Source: Schumannella soli
GTDB lineage: Bacteria > Actinomycetota > Actinomycetes > Actinomycetales > Microbacteriaceae
Length of the DNA: 64,000 nucleotides
Reading direction: 5' to 3'
NCBI RefSeq assembly: GCF_006517435.1
Contig: NZ_VHQG01000002.1
Location: 255,390 to 319,389 of the forward strand
Translations under genes and position numbers: made by a program
Shown: positions 25,921 through 35,375 of the stretch, piece after piece
Layout of the letters: each line of letters begins with the position of its first letter
Position numbering within the stretch: the stretch's first letter is position 1
Notes under the pieces: model-generated
What the model saw: only the letters and a program-made list of their open reading frames with translations
The model's database searches: none
Told to the model about the DNA's origin: nothing

Positions 25921-27678
25921 TCAGCGGGTGAGCGCGAGCTGCTCGTGCATGTAGGGGTGCACGACGGTCGGCGAGACCCGGCAGTCGAGCAGGTGCACGC
26001 CGTCGACGCCCCGTGCCAGCCAGCGCTCGAACTCGGCGAGATCGTCGAGGGTGCGGATCGTGGATGCGGTCGCGCCGACCGCGCGCCCGAGCCCGGCGAA
26101 GTCGACCTCGCCGATGCGCATCGGCTCCTCGGCGAGACCGAGGCTCGCGGCGCCGTACTGGTGCACCTCGGCGCCGTAGACCTCGTCGTGCACGACCACG
26201 ATCGCCCCGCGGCGGATGCTCGCCACGGCGCTCTGCAGGTCGGCCAGCGCCATGAGGCCGCCGCCGTCGCCGGTCACGAGCACCGTGAAGGCGTCGGGCG
26301 CGGCCGCGGCGGCGCCGATCGCGCTCGGGAAGCCGAGTCCGATCGACTGGTACGCGGTGCCGACGAGCGTCAGCCGGCGGGCGGACGGGACACGCAGATA
26401 CGACGGAGCCCAGCCGATGAAGTGGCCGCCATCCTGGGCGATGAGCCGGTCGTCGGGCAGCAGCGTGTCGAGGCGTCGGAACAGGCTGCGCGGATCGAGG
26501 CGGCCGTCGGCGGCGAGCGGCGCGCCGTCGGGGCGGTCGGCCCAGGCGCCCTCGGCCGTGCCGGTGGGCCAGTCCGCCGAGAGCGCCGCGCCGACGGCGC
26601 GGCGCTCCGCGACCGCGCGCACGAGCGCCTCCGCCAGGGCACGCGCGTCGCCGACGATCAGACGATCGACCCGCGGATGCGTCGCCACGGGCTCGAGGTC
26701 GAGCTGCACGACGGCGGCGGCGTCGCCGAAGGCGGTGCCGAAGCGCATCGTGAACTGGTTGAGCCCGGCGCCCACCACGACGACGAGGTCGGCGGCGGCG
26801 ATCGCGGCGGCGCTGCGCTCGGAGGCGAAGCCGCCGGCGACCCCGAGGTCGCCGACGGAACCCTCGAGCAGGCCGCGGGCCGGGGCGGTCGTGGCGGTCA
26901 GGGCGCCCACGCTCGCGGCGAGAGCGGCGATCGCGGGGCCGGCCTCCGCGTCCACCGCGCCGAGTCCGGCGAGCAGGAGCGGGCGACGCGCGGCGAGCAG
27001 GTCATCGGCGAGCTGACGGATCGCGTCGACGTCGAGGGGCTGCGCAGGGGCGTCGAGCCCGAACTCGAGGCCGGCGGTCGCCGCGTCGTCCACCGCGCTG
27101 CTGGACTCATCGGGGCTGCTCGACACCGGGCGTCCCGCCAGGTCGTAGGGGATCGCGAGCACGACCGGCGTGCGGCCGTGCACCGCCAGCGCGATGGCCT
27201 CGGCCGTGCGGCGCGCCGCGTCGTCGGCGCCGACCACGATCGTCGGCACGTCGACCGCGGTCGCGACGGCGACCTGGTCGATGTCCCACGGACGCGCCCC
27301 GCTCGTGGGCTGGTCGCCGGTGACGAGCACGAGCGGCACCCGCGCGCGGCGCGCCTCAGCGAGCGGGGTCACCGCGTTGCTGAAGCCGGCGCCGTAGGTC
27401 GTCGTCGCGATCGTCAGGCGTCCGCTCGCGCGGTGGAAGGCATCCGCCGCGGCGACGCCGCCCGCCTCGTGCCGCACGGCCGTGAACCGCAGCAGCCCGC
27501 CGCGCTCGACCGCGTCGAGGAAGTGCGCGTTGCCGTTGCCCATCACGCCGAACACATCGCTCGCGTGGCGCGCGAGCTCAGCGGCGACGAGGCCGGAAAT
27601 GGTGACGGCATCCCGACGAGGCGATGCAGACCGGGATGAGGGCGACAGGGATGACGATGACAGGTGTGACGATGACAC
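25921..27678 (-). CDS. Thiamine-diphosphate-dependent enzyme (acetolactate synthase-like family)
   Basis: 585 residues from GTG 27678, which follows a GGAGG site; the frame is open to 27747. Three ThDP-enzyme domains are visible: the PYR domain with the activating Glu in AVRHEAGGVAAADA, a central domain (PLLLAGLGAVDAEAGPAIAAL), and the PP domain with GDGGGLMALADLQSAV. The Asn normally ending the diphosphate motif appears as Asp (VVVHDEVYG). The first 25 residues after the start are Ser-rich and not conserved. It could be a 2-oxo acid decarboxylase or benzoylformate-type lyase; a true acetolactate synthase is less likely because no regulatory subunit is near. Confidence 0.83.
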   Translation of the reverse strand: MSSSHLSSSSLSPSSRSASPRRDAVTISGLVAAELARHASDVFGVMGNGNAHFLDAVERGGLLRFTAVRHEAGGVAAADAFHRASGRLTIATTTYGAGFSNAVTPLAEARRARVPLVLVTGDQPTSGARPWDIDQVAVATAVDVPTIVVGADDAARRTAEAIALAVHGRTPVVLAIPYDLAGRPVSSSPDESSSAVDDAATAGLEFGLDAPAQPLDVDAIRQLADDLLAARRPLLLAGLGAVDAEAGPAIAALAASVGALTATTAPARGLLEGSVGDLGVAGGFASERSAAAIAAADLVVVVGAGLNQFTMRFGTAFGDAAAVVQLDLEPVATHPRVDRLIVGDARALAEALVRAVAERRAVGAALSADWPTGTAEGAWADRPDGAPLAADGRLDPRSLFRRLDTLLPDDRLIAQDGGHFIGWAPSYLRVPSARRLTLVGTAYQSIGLGFPSAIGAAAAAPDAFTVLVTGDGGGLMALADLQSAVASIRRGAIVVVHDEVYGAEVHQYGAASLGLAEEPMRIGEVDFAGLGRAVGATASTIRTLDDLAEFERWLARGVDGVHLLDCRVSPTVVHPYMHEQLALTR

Positions 27679-27906
27679 GGAGGACCTCCGGGAGACAGAA
27701 CGCTGAGATGGCCTTCTCTGTCTCGCGCGACCCGCGGGTCGGCTCATCGCCCCTTTTCCGAGCGCCGGCGCGACCGTGACGGGGCGCCTGACACCTCCAG
27801 AGTACGCCCGGATCGTGTTTGAGCACGCGCTCGATGTTCCGCGAACGACAACTCCCGTTCACTGTGCCCACATCGCGCGCGGCGCGGGAGCGGGAGAGTG
27901 TGCGAC

Positions 27907-29427
27907 ATGACCACTGCACCGGAGCAGGGCGCGGCGACGCAGGGCAAGCGACGCCTCGGAGTCCCCGCCGTCACCTTCCTCATCGTCGCGGCGTCCGCGC
28001 CGCTCACCGTGATCGCCGGCGGCGCCACGACGACCTACAGCGTCACGCACGTCGCGGGCGTGCCGCTCGGCTACCTCGTGCTCGCGGTCGCCCTCGGCGT
28101 CTTCGCGATCGGCTACGCCGCCATGTCGCGCTTCATCACGAACGCCGGCGCCTTCTACAGCTACATCGCACAGGGGCTCGGCCGCCCGGTCGGGCTCGGC
28201 TCGTCGTTCGTGGCGCTCGTGTCGTACAACGCGATGCAGGTCGGCATCTACGGCATCTTCGGCTTCCAGGTCTCGTCGTTCATCGCCGAGAAGACCGGAG
28301 TGCACGTCCCGTGGTGGGTGAGCGTGCTCGTCGGCATCGTGCTCATCGGCATCATGGGCGTCAACCGGGTCGATTTCTCGGCGAAGGTGCTCGGCGTGCT
28401 CGTCGCGCTCGAGTTCGTCGTGGTCATCGTCTTCGACGTCGTCTCCTTCGCGCAGCCGACCGGGGGAGCCGTGACGGCATCCCCGCTCAGCCCGACCGAG
28501 CTCTTCGTGCCCGCGGTCGGCGCCGCGTTCTCCTTCGGCATTGCCGCGTTCATGGGCTTCGAGTCGGCCGCGCTCTACAGCGAGGAGTCGAAGGACCCGA
28601 AGCGCACCATCCCGCGCGCGACGTTCATCGCGCTCATCGTGATCGGCGGCTTCTACGCGCTGTCGTCGTGGGCGCTCGCCCTCGCGATCGGCGTGCCCAA
28701 GATCCTCGACCCGAACGGCATCAGCGCCGAGGAGGCCGGGCCGCCGCTGTTCTTCGGCTACGTGGCGCAGCATCTCGGCACGATCTGGGTCGACATCATG
28801 GGCGTGCTGTTCATCACGAGCGTGTTCGCGGCGCTCGTGAGCTTCCACAACGCCGTCGCGCGCTACACCTTCGCGCTGGCCCGCGAGGGCGTGCTGCCCG
28901 CCGGGCTCGCGCAGACCCGCCGCTCGGGCGCCCCGTGGGCCGGCTCGCTGACCCAGACGGTGACCGCGGTCGTCGTGATCATGATCTTCGCGGTCGCCGG
29001 CATCGGCTCGGCCTACGGCGAGGCGTTCCCCGTGCTCACTCTGTTCTCCTGGTTCCCGAACGCCGGCGCCATGGGCCTCGTGCTGCTCATGACGCTCGTC
29101 TCGGCGGCGGTCGTCGGCTATTTCCGCCGGGATGCGCGCGGCGTCGGAGTGCTCACCCGTGTGGTCGCGCCCGTCGTCGCCGTGCTGCTGCTCGGCGCCG
29201 TGTTCGTGCTGATCCTCGCCAACTTCACGGTGCTGCTCGGCCAGACCGAGCCCGATGCGACGACGTTCCTGCTGCCGGCGCTCATCCTCGTGCCCGGCGT
29301 CGGCGGCGTGATCGCGGGACTCGTCATCCGCCGCGTGAACCCGGCTCTCTACGGCCGCATCGGCCGCGGCGAGGCCTCCGAGTCGGCGCCGGTGCCCGAC
29401 GCGACGGCGGCGAACCTGCTGAGCTGA
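27907..29427 (+). CDS. APC family amino acid/amine permease
   Basis: 506 residues from ATG 27907 (a GTG at 27898 is also in frame); GGGAGAG precedes it. Twelve or more membrane segments, with the APC start RRLGVPAVTFLIVAASAPLTVIAGG and FMGFESAALYSEESKDPKRTIPRAT, which is a conserved loop of this family. It diverges from the ThDP enzyme gene across 228 bases that include a small GTTC-CGC-GAAC palindrome at 27836-27846. The APC family imports amino acids or polyamines by proton symport; with the GABA and amine genes nearby, an amine-like substrate is plausible. Confidence 0.9.
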   Translation: MTTAPEQGAATQGKRRLGVPAVTFLIVAASAPLTVIAGGATTTYSVTHVAGVPLGYLVLAVALGVFAIGYAAMSRFITNAGAFYSYIAQGLGRPVGLGSSFVALVSYNAMQVGIYGIFGFQVSSFIAEKTGVHVPWWVSVLVGIVLIGIMGVNRVDFSAKVLGVLVALEFVVVIVFDVVSFAQPTGGAVTASPLSPTELFVPAVGAAFSFGIAAFMGFESAALYSEESKDPKRTIPRATFIALIVIGGFYALSSWALALAIGVPKILDPNGISAEEAGPPLFFGYVAQHLGTIWVDIMGVLFITSVFAALVSFHNAVARYTFALAREGVLPAGLAQTRRSGAPWAGSLTQTVTAVVVIMIFAVAGIGSAYGEAFPVLTLFSWFPNAGAMGLVLLMTLVSAAVVGYFRRDARGVGVLTRVVAPVVAVLLLGAVFVLILANFTVLLGQTEPDATTFLLPALILVPGVGGVIAGLVIRRVNPALYGRIGRGEASESAPVPDATAANLLS

Positions 29428-29518
29428 TCCGAGCGCAGCGTCACGGGGCGGTCGTCGAGAGAGCATCCCGTCGGCCGTCTCCGGCTGTCTGTCGCGGGAG
29501 GCGCCGTCAGAGGCGCCC

Positions 29519-30472
29519 TCAGCGGCGGGCGCTCTGCCGGTGCTCGCTCGGCGCGAGGCCGAAGGTCGCCTTGAAGATGCGCGAGAAGTGGGCCGCGTCG
29601 TGCAGTCCCCAGCGTGCGGCGACGGCGCCCACCGAGCGGTCGGCGAACACCGGGTCGAGCAGGTCGCGTCGGCAGCGCTCGAGCCGCTGGCTGCGGATCC
29701 AGGCCGCGACGGTCGTGCCCTGCCCCTGAAAGAGGCCGTGCAGGTGCCGGGTCGAGATGTAGTGCGCCGAGGCGATCTGACCGGGGTCGAGGTCGGCGTC
29801 GCCGAGGTGGTCGTCGATGTAGGCGCGGATGCGGCGCACGAGCGCGGCGTGCGGGTCGCGCGGGTCGCTGCGCTGGTCGAGCTCGTCGCTGAGCAGCGTC
29901 GTGACGAAGTCGAGGGCGCCGTAGGTGAGCCGGCTGGCCGTCGCCCGACTGCGCTGCTGCGCGGGATCGGCGGTGCGCCGCAGCAGCGGCCCGACGATCG
30001 CGCCGACGCCCCGGTCACCGGGGAAGCGCACCGAGGTCAGCTCGCCGACGCTGTCGACCGGCAGGTCGACGAGCCGACGCGGGAACATGAAGACGAGGAT
30101 GCGCGTCGCCTCGTCGAAGATCAGCGAATACGGGCGACCGGTGTCGTAGATGGCCAGATCGCCGGGTTCGAGCACCGCCTCGCGGCCGTCCTGCACGAGC
30201 AGCCCGCGCCCGGCGAGCTGCATCGTCACCTTGTAGCGGTCGGCGCCGCCGCGGGCGATGAGATCGGGGGTGCGCTCGACGGTGTGCGCCGTGGCTCCGA
30301 TGTCGACCACGTGCACGTCATCCAGCACCGAGCCGTGCATCCGCCCGTGGAAGGCGTCGGGGCGGTCGCTCGTCACCTGCAGCGGCACGAACTGATCGAC
30401 GGCCGTCGAGCGGAAGGCCTCGTAGTCGAGGTCCGTCGGCGCTGTCGGCGTCACCAGGGATGTCGGGTTCAT
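29519..30472 (-). CDS. AraC family transcriptional regulator
   Basis: 317 residues from ATG 30472, chosen because a GGAG site precedes it and the frame upstream looks non-coding. The N-terminal half is an AraC-binding-like cupin domain (YKVTMQLAGRGLLVQDGREAVLEPGDLAIYDTGRPY). The C-terminal 100 residues form the double helix-turn-helix (IASAHYISTRHLHGLFQGQG and VAARWGLHDAAHFSRIFKATFG). It is closest to the FeaR/NphR-like type, which respond to aromatic amines or related compounds. It converges on the APC permease gene and may regulate it or the ThDP enzyme. Confidence 0.9.
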   Translation of the reverse strand: MNPTSLVTPTAPTDLDYEAFRSTAVDQFVPLQVTSDRPDAFHGRMHGSVLDDVHVVDIGATAHTVERTPDLIARGGADRYKVTMQLAGRGLLVQDGREAVLEPGDLAIYDTGRPYSLIFDEATRILVFMFPRRLVDLPVDSVGELTSVRFPGDRGVGAIVGPLLRRTADPAQQRSRATASRLTYGALDFVTTLLSDELDQRSDPRDPHAALVRRIRAYIDDHLGDADLDPGQIASAHYISTRHLHGLFQGQGTTVAAWIRSQRLERCRRDLLDPVFADRSVGAVAARWGLHDAAHFSRIFKATFGLAPSEHRQSARR

Positions 30473-30667
30473 CGCTGTCGTCTCCGTCCGCGAAGAGGGG
30501 CGCGACGTCGTCGTGCGCTCCGTTCCCGGGATCATAACGCCGTCGTCCGCGGTGACCCCGGCCCCGATCCGGGTCACAGGGACGGCACGAGCGGGCGTGC
30601 GCGCACCGTCAACCCGGATGCGCGCGAGGTCAAGCCGCGAGCGCCGACCTCGCGGCCGTGGCGCGGC

Positions 30668-30766
30668 TCAGTAGCCGTTGCGGGCGAGGGCGACCATCGC
30701 GCGGATGGCGCCGATCGCCGTGAGGAGCGTGGCGACGCCGATGATGATGATCAGGACGTGGACCAT
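30668..30766 (-). CDS. 32-residue single-helix membrane peptide
   Basis: A short ORF begins MVHVLIIIIGVATLL and ends ALARNGY. One membrane helix spans residues 2-20 or so, followed by a basic, partly amphipathic end. A perfect GGAGG ribosome site lies seven bases before the ATG, and TAGCCT on the same strand (30819-30824) gives a likely -10, so it has its own promoter and translation signal. No function can be assigned. Candidates are a small membrane-complex subunit or a toxic or regulatory peptide. It occupies the gap between the AraC gene and the next hypothetical gene. Confidence 0.6.
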   Translation of the reverse strand: MVHVLIIIIGVATLLTAIGAIRAMVALARNGY

Positions 30767-30884
30767 GCGGGAACCTCCGGGAAGCGCGGGCCGCGGCGGG
30801 GTGCGCGGCGTCGGGACCAGGCTACCGGGCTGCGGTGGCACCGGTGCGCCGGTCTCGCCGAGCTCGGATGAACACGCCGGACGG

Positions 30885-31538
30885 TCAGGCCGACGCCTCC
30901 GGGTCGTCGCTCCACTCGGCCATGACGCGCGCCTCGGCCGCCTGGATGTCGAGCTCGCTGAGATCCACCTCGACCAGGGCGCGGATGCGGGCCTCGCGAT
31001 CGCGCAGGTACTCGGCGTCGGCCGACGACGGCACCTCGGCGAGCCGTCGGTCGAGCGCCTGGGACACCTCGGCCCACGCCTCGGTGCGCGCCTCCTCGAT
31101 GACCGCGTCGATCGCGTCCGCGTCGTCGGCGACGATCGCGAGCGCGTTCGCCAGCAGACGCAGCTGCTGCGGTCCGCGCCGGTGCAGCTCGTCCTCCTCG
31201 ACGAGTTTGCCGCCGGGGAAGCGCCGACGGGCGGGCGCCTCGGCTCCGGGGGCGCGACGCGGAGCGCGGTCGGCCTCGATGCGCTTCGCCTGGTCGACGT
31301 TGTGCCGGGCGAGCAGCAGGTACTCCTCGCGGGCTCCGAGGCGCAGCACCTCGAGGTCGTAGTCGCGGCGGTCGCGCAGCGCGGCGACGATGAGCAGGTT
31401 CTTCACTGCCATGCGCACGGCCGAGCGGGCGAGCAGCAGACCGTCGGCGAGCACCTGGTCGATCGGTGTCGGCGGCAGCGGAGCCGGCGGCTCGAAGGTG
31501 CCGAGATCGGCGCGACGGCGGCGGCGGAACCAGGCCAT
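30885..31538 (-). CDS. Conserved hypothetical protein, largely helical
   Basis: 217 residues from ATG 31538, six bases after GAGGAG, with a TAGCCT -10 at 31576-31581. It begins MAWFRRRRR, then a Pro-rich stretch, then a long alpha-helical, charged domain. Examples are LLIVAALRDRRDYDLEVLRL and IDAVIEEARTEAWAEVSQALDRRL. There is no signal peptide, membrane segment or recognised motif. The many heptad-like Leu/Ala positions suggest coiled-coil packing. It diverges from the ABC exporter genes. Function unknown. Confidence 0.78.
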   Translation of the reverse strand: MAWFRRRRRADLGTFEPPAPLPPTPIDQVLADGLLLARSAVRMAVKNLLIVAALRDRRDYDLEVLRLGAREEYLLLARHNVDQAKRIEADRAPRRAPGAEAPARRRFPGGKLVEEDELHRRGPQQLRLLANALAIVADDADAIDAVIEEARTEAWAEVSQALDRRLAEVPSSADAEYLRDREARIRALVEVDLSELDIQAAEARVMAEWSDDPEASA

Positions 31539-31619
31539 CGGCACTCCTCTCGATCCTGCGGCCATGCAGAATCCCAGGCTAGTCGTCGGCGGACGTCACC
31601 ATTCATAGCCGAGTCGGGG

Positions 31620-31641
31620 TATGCCGCATAGCTCCGGCATA
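31620..31641. promoter_or_regulatory. Operator-like inverted repeat before the MacB-type exporter
   Basis: TATGCCG at 31620-31626 and CGGCATA at 31635-31641 are perfect inverted repeats with an 8-base spacer. CATAGC occurs at 31604, 31627 and 31638. A TAGCTT box follows at 31653-31658, so the repeat would cover the -35 region of the exporter promoter. Confidence 0.55.
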
Positions 31642-31740
31642 GCCGCCGTCCCTAGCTTCCGGAACCGGGAGCGCAGCGCTCCGCACCGCATCCGGCGTCC
31701 CGCGCCGTGACCAGACCTCCCGGGTCTGGAGAGGAGAACC

Positions 31741-33333
31741 ATGTTCGGCAGGTACCTGCGTCGCGAACTCGGCAACCGCCGACGGCAGACCGTGATCATC
31801 GCGATCGGGATGGCGCTCGCCGTCGCGCTCGTGATCGTCGTGAACGCCGTCTCGGCGGGCGTGAAGGACGCGCAGTCGCAGGCGCTCGCCTCGGTCTACG
31901 GCGTCGGCACCGACATCACGGTGACCGCGACGCCGCAGCGCCCCTCCACCGCGGGCGGCGCCGGACCGCAGCAGTTCGACTTCGGCGCCGACTCCGGGGC
32001 GACCTCGAGCGACGGCGAGAGCCAGTCGGTCAGCCAGTCGCGCCTCGAGGTGTCGCGCGGCAGCGGAACGCTCACCGCGGCGAACCTCGCCACGGTGCAG
32101 AAGACGAGCGGCGTCAGCTCGGCGACCGGCGTGCTCAGCCTCAGCAACTCGACGTTCTCGGGAACCCTGCCGATGTTCCAGCAGGGCCAGTCCGGCCAGC
32201 AGGGCGGCTTCGGGCCGCAGAGCGGCTCGGGCTCCGGCACGTCGGACTCGGCCCCCACCGGCGGCGCCGACGGCGCGGGCGGCAGCTCCTTCGGCATCGA
32301 CTCGTTCACGGTGCTGGGCGTCGACCCGACCGCGGATGCCGTGGGCCCGCTGTCGGCCGTGACACTGAGCGACGGCGTCGGGCTCGCGAAGACGGATGTC
32401 GGCAAGGACGTCGCCGTGCTCGACAGCAGCTACGCCACCACCGAGGATCTGAAGGTCGGCGACACGATCACCCTCGCCTCGACCTCCTTCGAGATCGTCG
32501 GCATCGTCGCCTCCACCGACTCCTCATCGGAGACCGCGTCGAACGTCTACATCCCGCTCGATGTCGCGCAGACCCTCAGCGGCGAGACGGATGCGCTGAC
32601 GAGCATCTACGTCAGCGCCGACTCCGCCTCCGACATCGACACCGTGCAGGCCTCGCTCGAGAAGAAGCTCAGCGATGCGACCGTCAGCACCCAGGCCGAC
32701 CTCGCCTCGACCGTCTCCGGCTCGCTCGCGAACGCCGGCAGTCTCGTCGCGAACCTCGGCACCTGGCTGTCGATCCTGGTGCTCGCGGCGGCGTTCCTCA
32801 TCGCGATCCTGTTCACGATCTCGGGCGTCACGCGGCGCACCCGCGAGTTCGGCACGCTCAAGGCGATCGGCTGGTCGAACCGCCGCATCGTCGGCCAGGT
32901 CGCGGGCGAGAGCCTCGTGCAGGGGCTGATCGGCGGCGCCGTCGGCGCAGTCGTCGGACTCGCCGGCGTGCTCGTGGTCAACCTCGTCGCGCCCACGCTC
33001 AGCGCCTCGGTCGGCTCGACCCGCGGCGGCTTCGGCGGGATGGGCGGCGGCGCGGCCGCCGGCGCGGCTCCGACCGCGGCCGCGTCGGCGGCGAGCGGCT
33101 CCGGCAGCGGAACGGACGAGGCGGCCGGCATGACCGGCGGCCCCGGCTTCGGCGGCGGGATGGGCGGATCGAGCGCGAGCACGACCGACATCGCCCTGCA
33201 CGCACCGATCACGGTGTGGATCATCGCCTCGGCCGTCGGCCTCGCGGTGCTCGGCGGACTGCTCGCCGGCGCGATCGGCGGATGGCGGGCCTCGCGCCTG
33301 CGCCCCGCCGAGGCGCTGCGCTCGGTCGCGTGA
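31741..33333 (+). CDS. ABC transporter permease, MacB/FtsX type
   Basis: 530 residues, following a GGAGAGGAG site. Helix 1 (TVIIAIGMALAVALVIVV) is followed by a large extracytoplasmic MacB_PCD-like domain of about 300 residues rich in Gly, Ser and Gln, then three C-terminal helices with the FtsX loop FGTLKAIGWSNRRIVGQVAGE. A Gly/Ala/Met-rich insertion (GGFGGMGGGAAAGA) lies between helices 2 and 3. With the ATPase at 33403 it forms a tripartite-like exporter or mechanotransmission complex, for example for peptides or lipids. Regulated probably through the inverted repeat upstream. Confidence 0.9.
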   Translation: MFGRYLRRELGNRRRQTVIIAIGMALAVALVIVVNAVSAGVKDAQSQALASVYGVGTDITVTATPQRPSTAGGAGPQQFDFGADSGATSSDGESQSVSQSRLEVSRGSGTLTAANLATVQKTSGVSSATGVLSLSNSTFSGTLPMFQQGQSGQQGGFGPQSGSGSGTSDSAPTGGADGAGGSSFGIDSFTVLGVDPTADAVGPLSAVTLSDGVGLAKTDVGKDVAVLDSSYATTEDLKVGDTITLASTSFEIVGIVASTDSSSETASNVYIPLDVAQTLSGETDALTSIYVSADSASDIDTVQASLEKKLSDATVSTQADLASTVSGSLANAGSLVANLGTWLSILVLAAAFLIAILFTISGVTRRTREFGTLKAIGWSNRRIVGQVAGESLVQGLIGGAVGAVVGLAGVLVVNLVAPTLSASVGSTRGGFGGMGGGAAAGAAPTAAASAASGSGSGTDEAAGMTGGPGFGGGMGGSSASTTDIALHAPITVWIIASAVGLAVLGGLLAGAIGGWRASRLRPAEALRSVA

Positions 33334-33402
33334 CCGCCGCATCCACCCCTCACCTTCGACGCAATCGAACCTCGACCCACTGACTCCGAGACGGAGAACC
33401 GC

Positions 33403-34074
<672 letters not shown>

Positions 34075-34099
34075 GCGCCGCGAGGGCGTCCGGCACGCG

Positions 34100-34810
34100 T
34101 CAGCGGCGCGGCCGGGCGCCCTCGAACTCGAGCAGCGCGAGCTTCGCCTCGGTTCCGCCGAGGTACTGGCCGATCGTGCCGTCGGTGCGCACGACGCGGT
34201 GGCAGGGCACGACGATCGGCAGCGGGTTCGTCGCGCAGGCCGTGCCGACGGCGCGAACGGCCTTCGGGCTGCCCGTCGCGGTGGCGACCTCGGCGTAGCT
34301 CTCGGTGCGGCCGAAGGGGATGTGCGGCAGGTGCTCGACGACCGAACGTCGGAAGCCCGCTGTGAGCCGCAGATCGAGCGGCAGGTCGAAGCTCCGGCGG
34401 CGTCCGGCGAAGTACTCGTCGAGCTGGCGCGCGACGTGACCCGTCCGGGCGGGACTGCGCAGGATGCGCGGGCTGACCTTCTCGGCCAGCGTCGCCAGCA
34501 CCCGCTCGTGATCTTCGATCGCGAACGCGACGCGCACGAGGCCGGCGGCGGTCGCCGCGAGCAGCAGCGATCCGTAGGGCGAGTCGATCTCGCGGTAGGC
34601 GATCTCGTCGAGCCCTTCCGCCGCGGCGGCCCGCTCGAGTCGGGCGTGCAGGGCGGCGAGACGGGCGGGGTCGTCACCGTCGGGATCGGGGGATGCGGGC
34701 GCGCGCAACGCCGCCACCAGAGCCGCGTCGGCTTCGGTCGTGTCGTCCGCGGTCGTCCCGGCCACGTCATCCACGGTCGTCTCGTGCTCGGTCTTCTCGT
34801 GCTCGGTCAT
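34100..34810 (-). CDS. ogt: Methylated-DNA--protein-cysteine S-methyltransferase
   Basis: 236 residues. The C-terminal MGMT domain is complete, with the active-site IVVPCHRVV and the helix-turn-helix [33 protein letters not shown]. The protein removes O6-alkyl groups from guanine onto its own Cys in a suicide reaction. The first 60 residues are acidic and Thr/Glu-rich and not part of the fold. Its ATG overlaps the stop of the ECF sigma factor gene (ATGA), so both proteins are made from one mRNA. Confidence 0.92.
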   Translation of the reverse strand: MTEHEKTEHETTVDDVAGTTADDTTEADAALVAALRAPASPDPDGDDPARLAALHARLERAAAAEGLDEIAYREIDSPYGSLLLAATAAGLVRVAFAIEDHERVLATLAEKVSPRILRSPARTGHVARQLDEYFAGRRRSFDLPLDLRLTAGFRRSVVEHLPHIPFGRTESYAEVATATGSPKAVRAVGTACATNPLPIVVPCHRVVRTDGTIGQYLGGTEAKLALLEFEGARPRR

Positions 34811-35325
34811 CGTCCTTCTCCGTCCGTCGTTCTCGTGAGCGGAGCCGTCTGCGTCGCGGCGCCGAGGCGCTCGCGCAGGGCCTTCACTCCGTCGGAGGCC
34901 GCCTTGCGCGCGGCGGCGGGGGTTCCGCCGATCACGCGCGCGACCTCCTCGTGGGGGAGTCCGACGAGGTGGTGGTAGGCCACCGCCTGCCGCTGCCGGT
35001 CGGGCAGCGCCGCGACCGCGCGCAGCAGGTCGAGGTCGCCGAGCGGACCGGATCGTGCCGGCGCCGGGCGGTCGGCGATCTCCTCCGCCGGAACGGCCCG
35101 TCGGGCACGCGCCCGGATCAGGTCGATCGAGCGGCGGTGTGCGATCGTCACGAGCCAGGCCTCGACGTTCGCGTCGCCGGGCAGCTCGTCATAGCCGCGC
35201 AGCGCCGAGAGGAAGGTCTCGCTCCAGGCGTCGTCCGCGTCATCCCCGCCGACCAGCGCCCGGCAGACGCGCAGCACGGTCGGCCCGTGCCGCTGCACGA
35301 TCACCTCGAAGGGCTCTGTCGTCAT
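34807..35325 (-). CDS. ECF-type RNA polymerase sigma-70 factor
   Basis: 172 residues from ATG 35325 (a GTG two codons earlier is possible). Region 2 is seen in GGDDADDAWSETFLSALRGYDEL and AWLVTIAHRRSIDLIRARAR; region 4 in LPDRQRQAVAYHHLVGLPHEEVARVIG. There is no anti-sigma gene: the next gene, translationally coupled, is ogt. A sigma factor linked to an alkyl-transferase suggests a switch for alkylation damage, or that the methyltransferase domain acts as sensor. That is inference from gene order. Confidence 0.88.
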   Translation of the reverse strand: MTTEPFEVIVQRHGPTVLRVCRALVGGDDADDAWSETFLSALRGYDELPGDANVEAWLVTIAHRRSIDLIRARARRAVPAEEIADRPAPARSGPLGDLDLLRAVAALPDRQRQAVAYHHLVGLPHEEVARVIGGTPAAARKAASDGVKALRERLGAATQTAPLTRTTDGEGR

Positions 35326-35375
35326 TCCCACACCCGGTAGTCGTCGGCGGCGGCGCGGATGTGAGGTCGGGGCAT

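Noticed and set aside
27836-27846. GTTC-CGC-GAAC palindrome as AraC or ThDP-gene operator
   Set aside because: Too short and not repeated; mentioned only within the permease entry.
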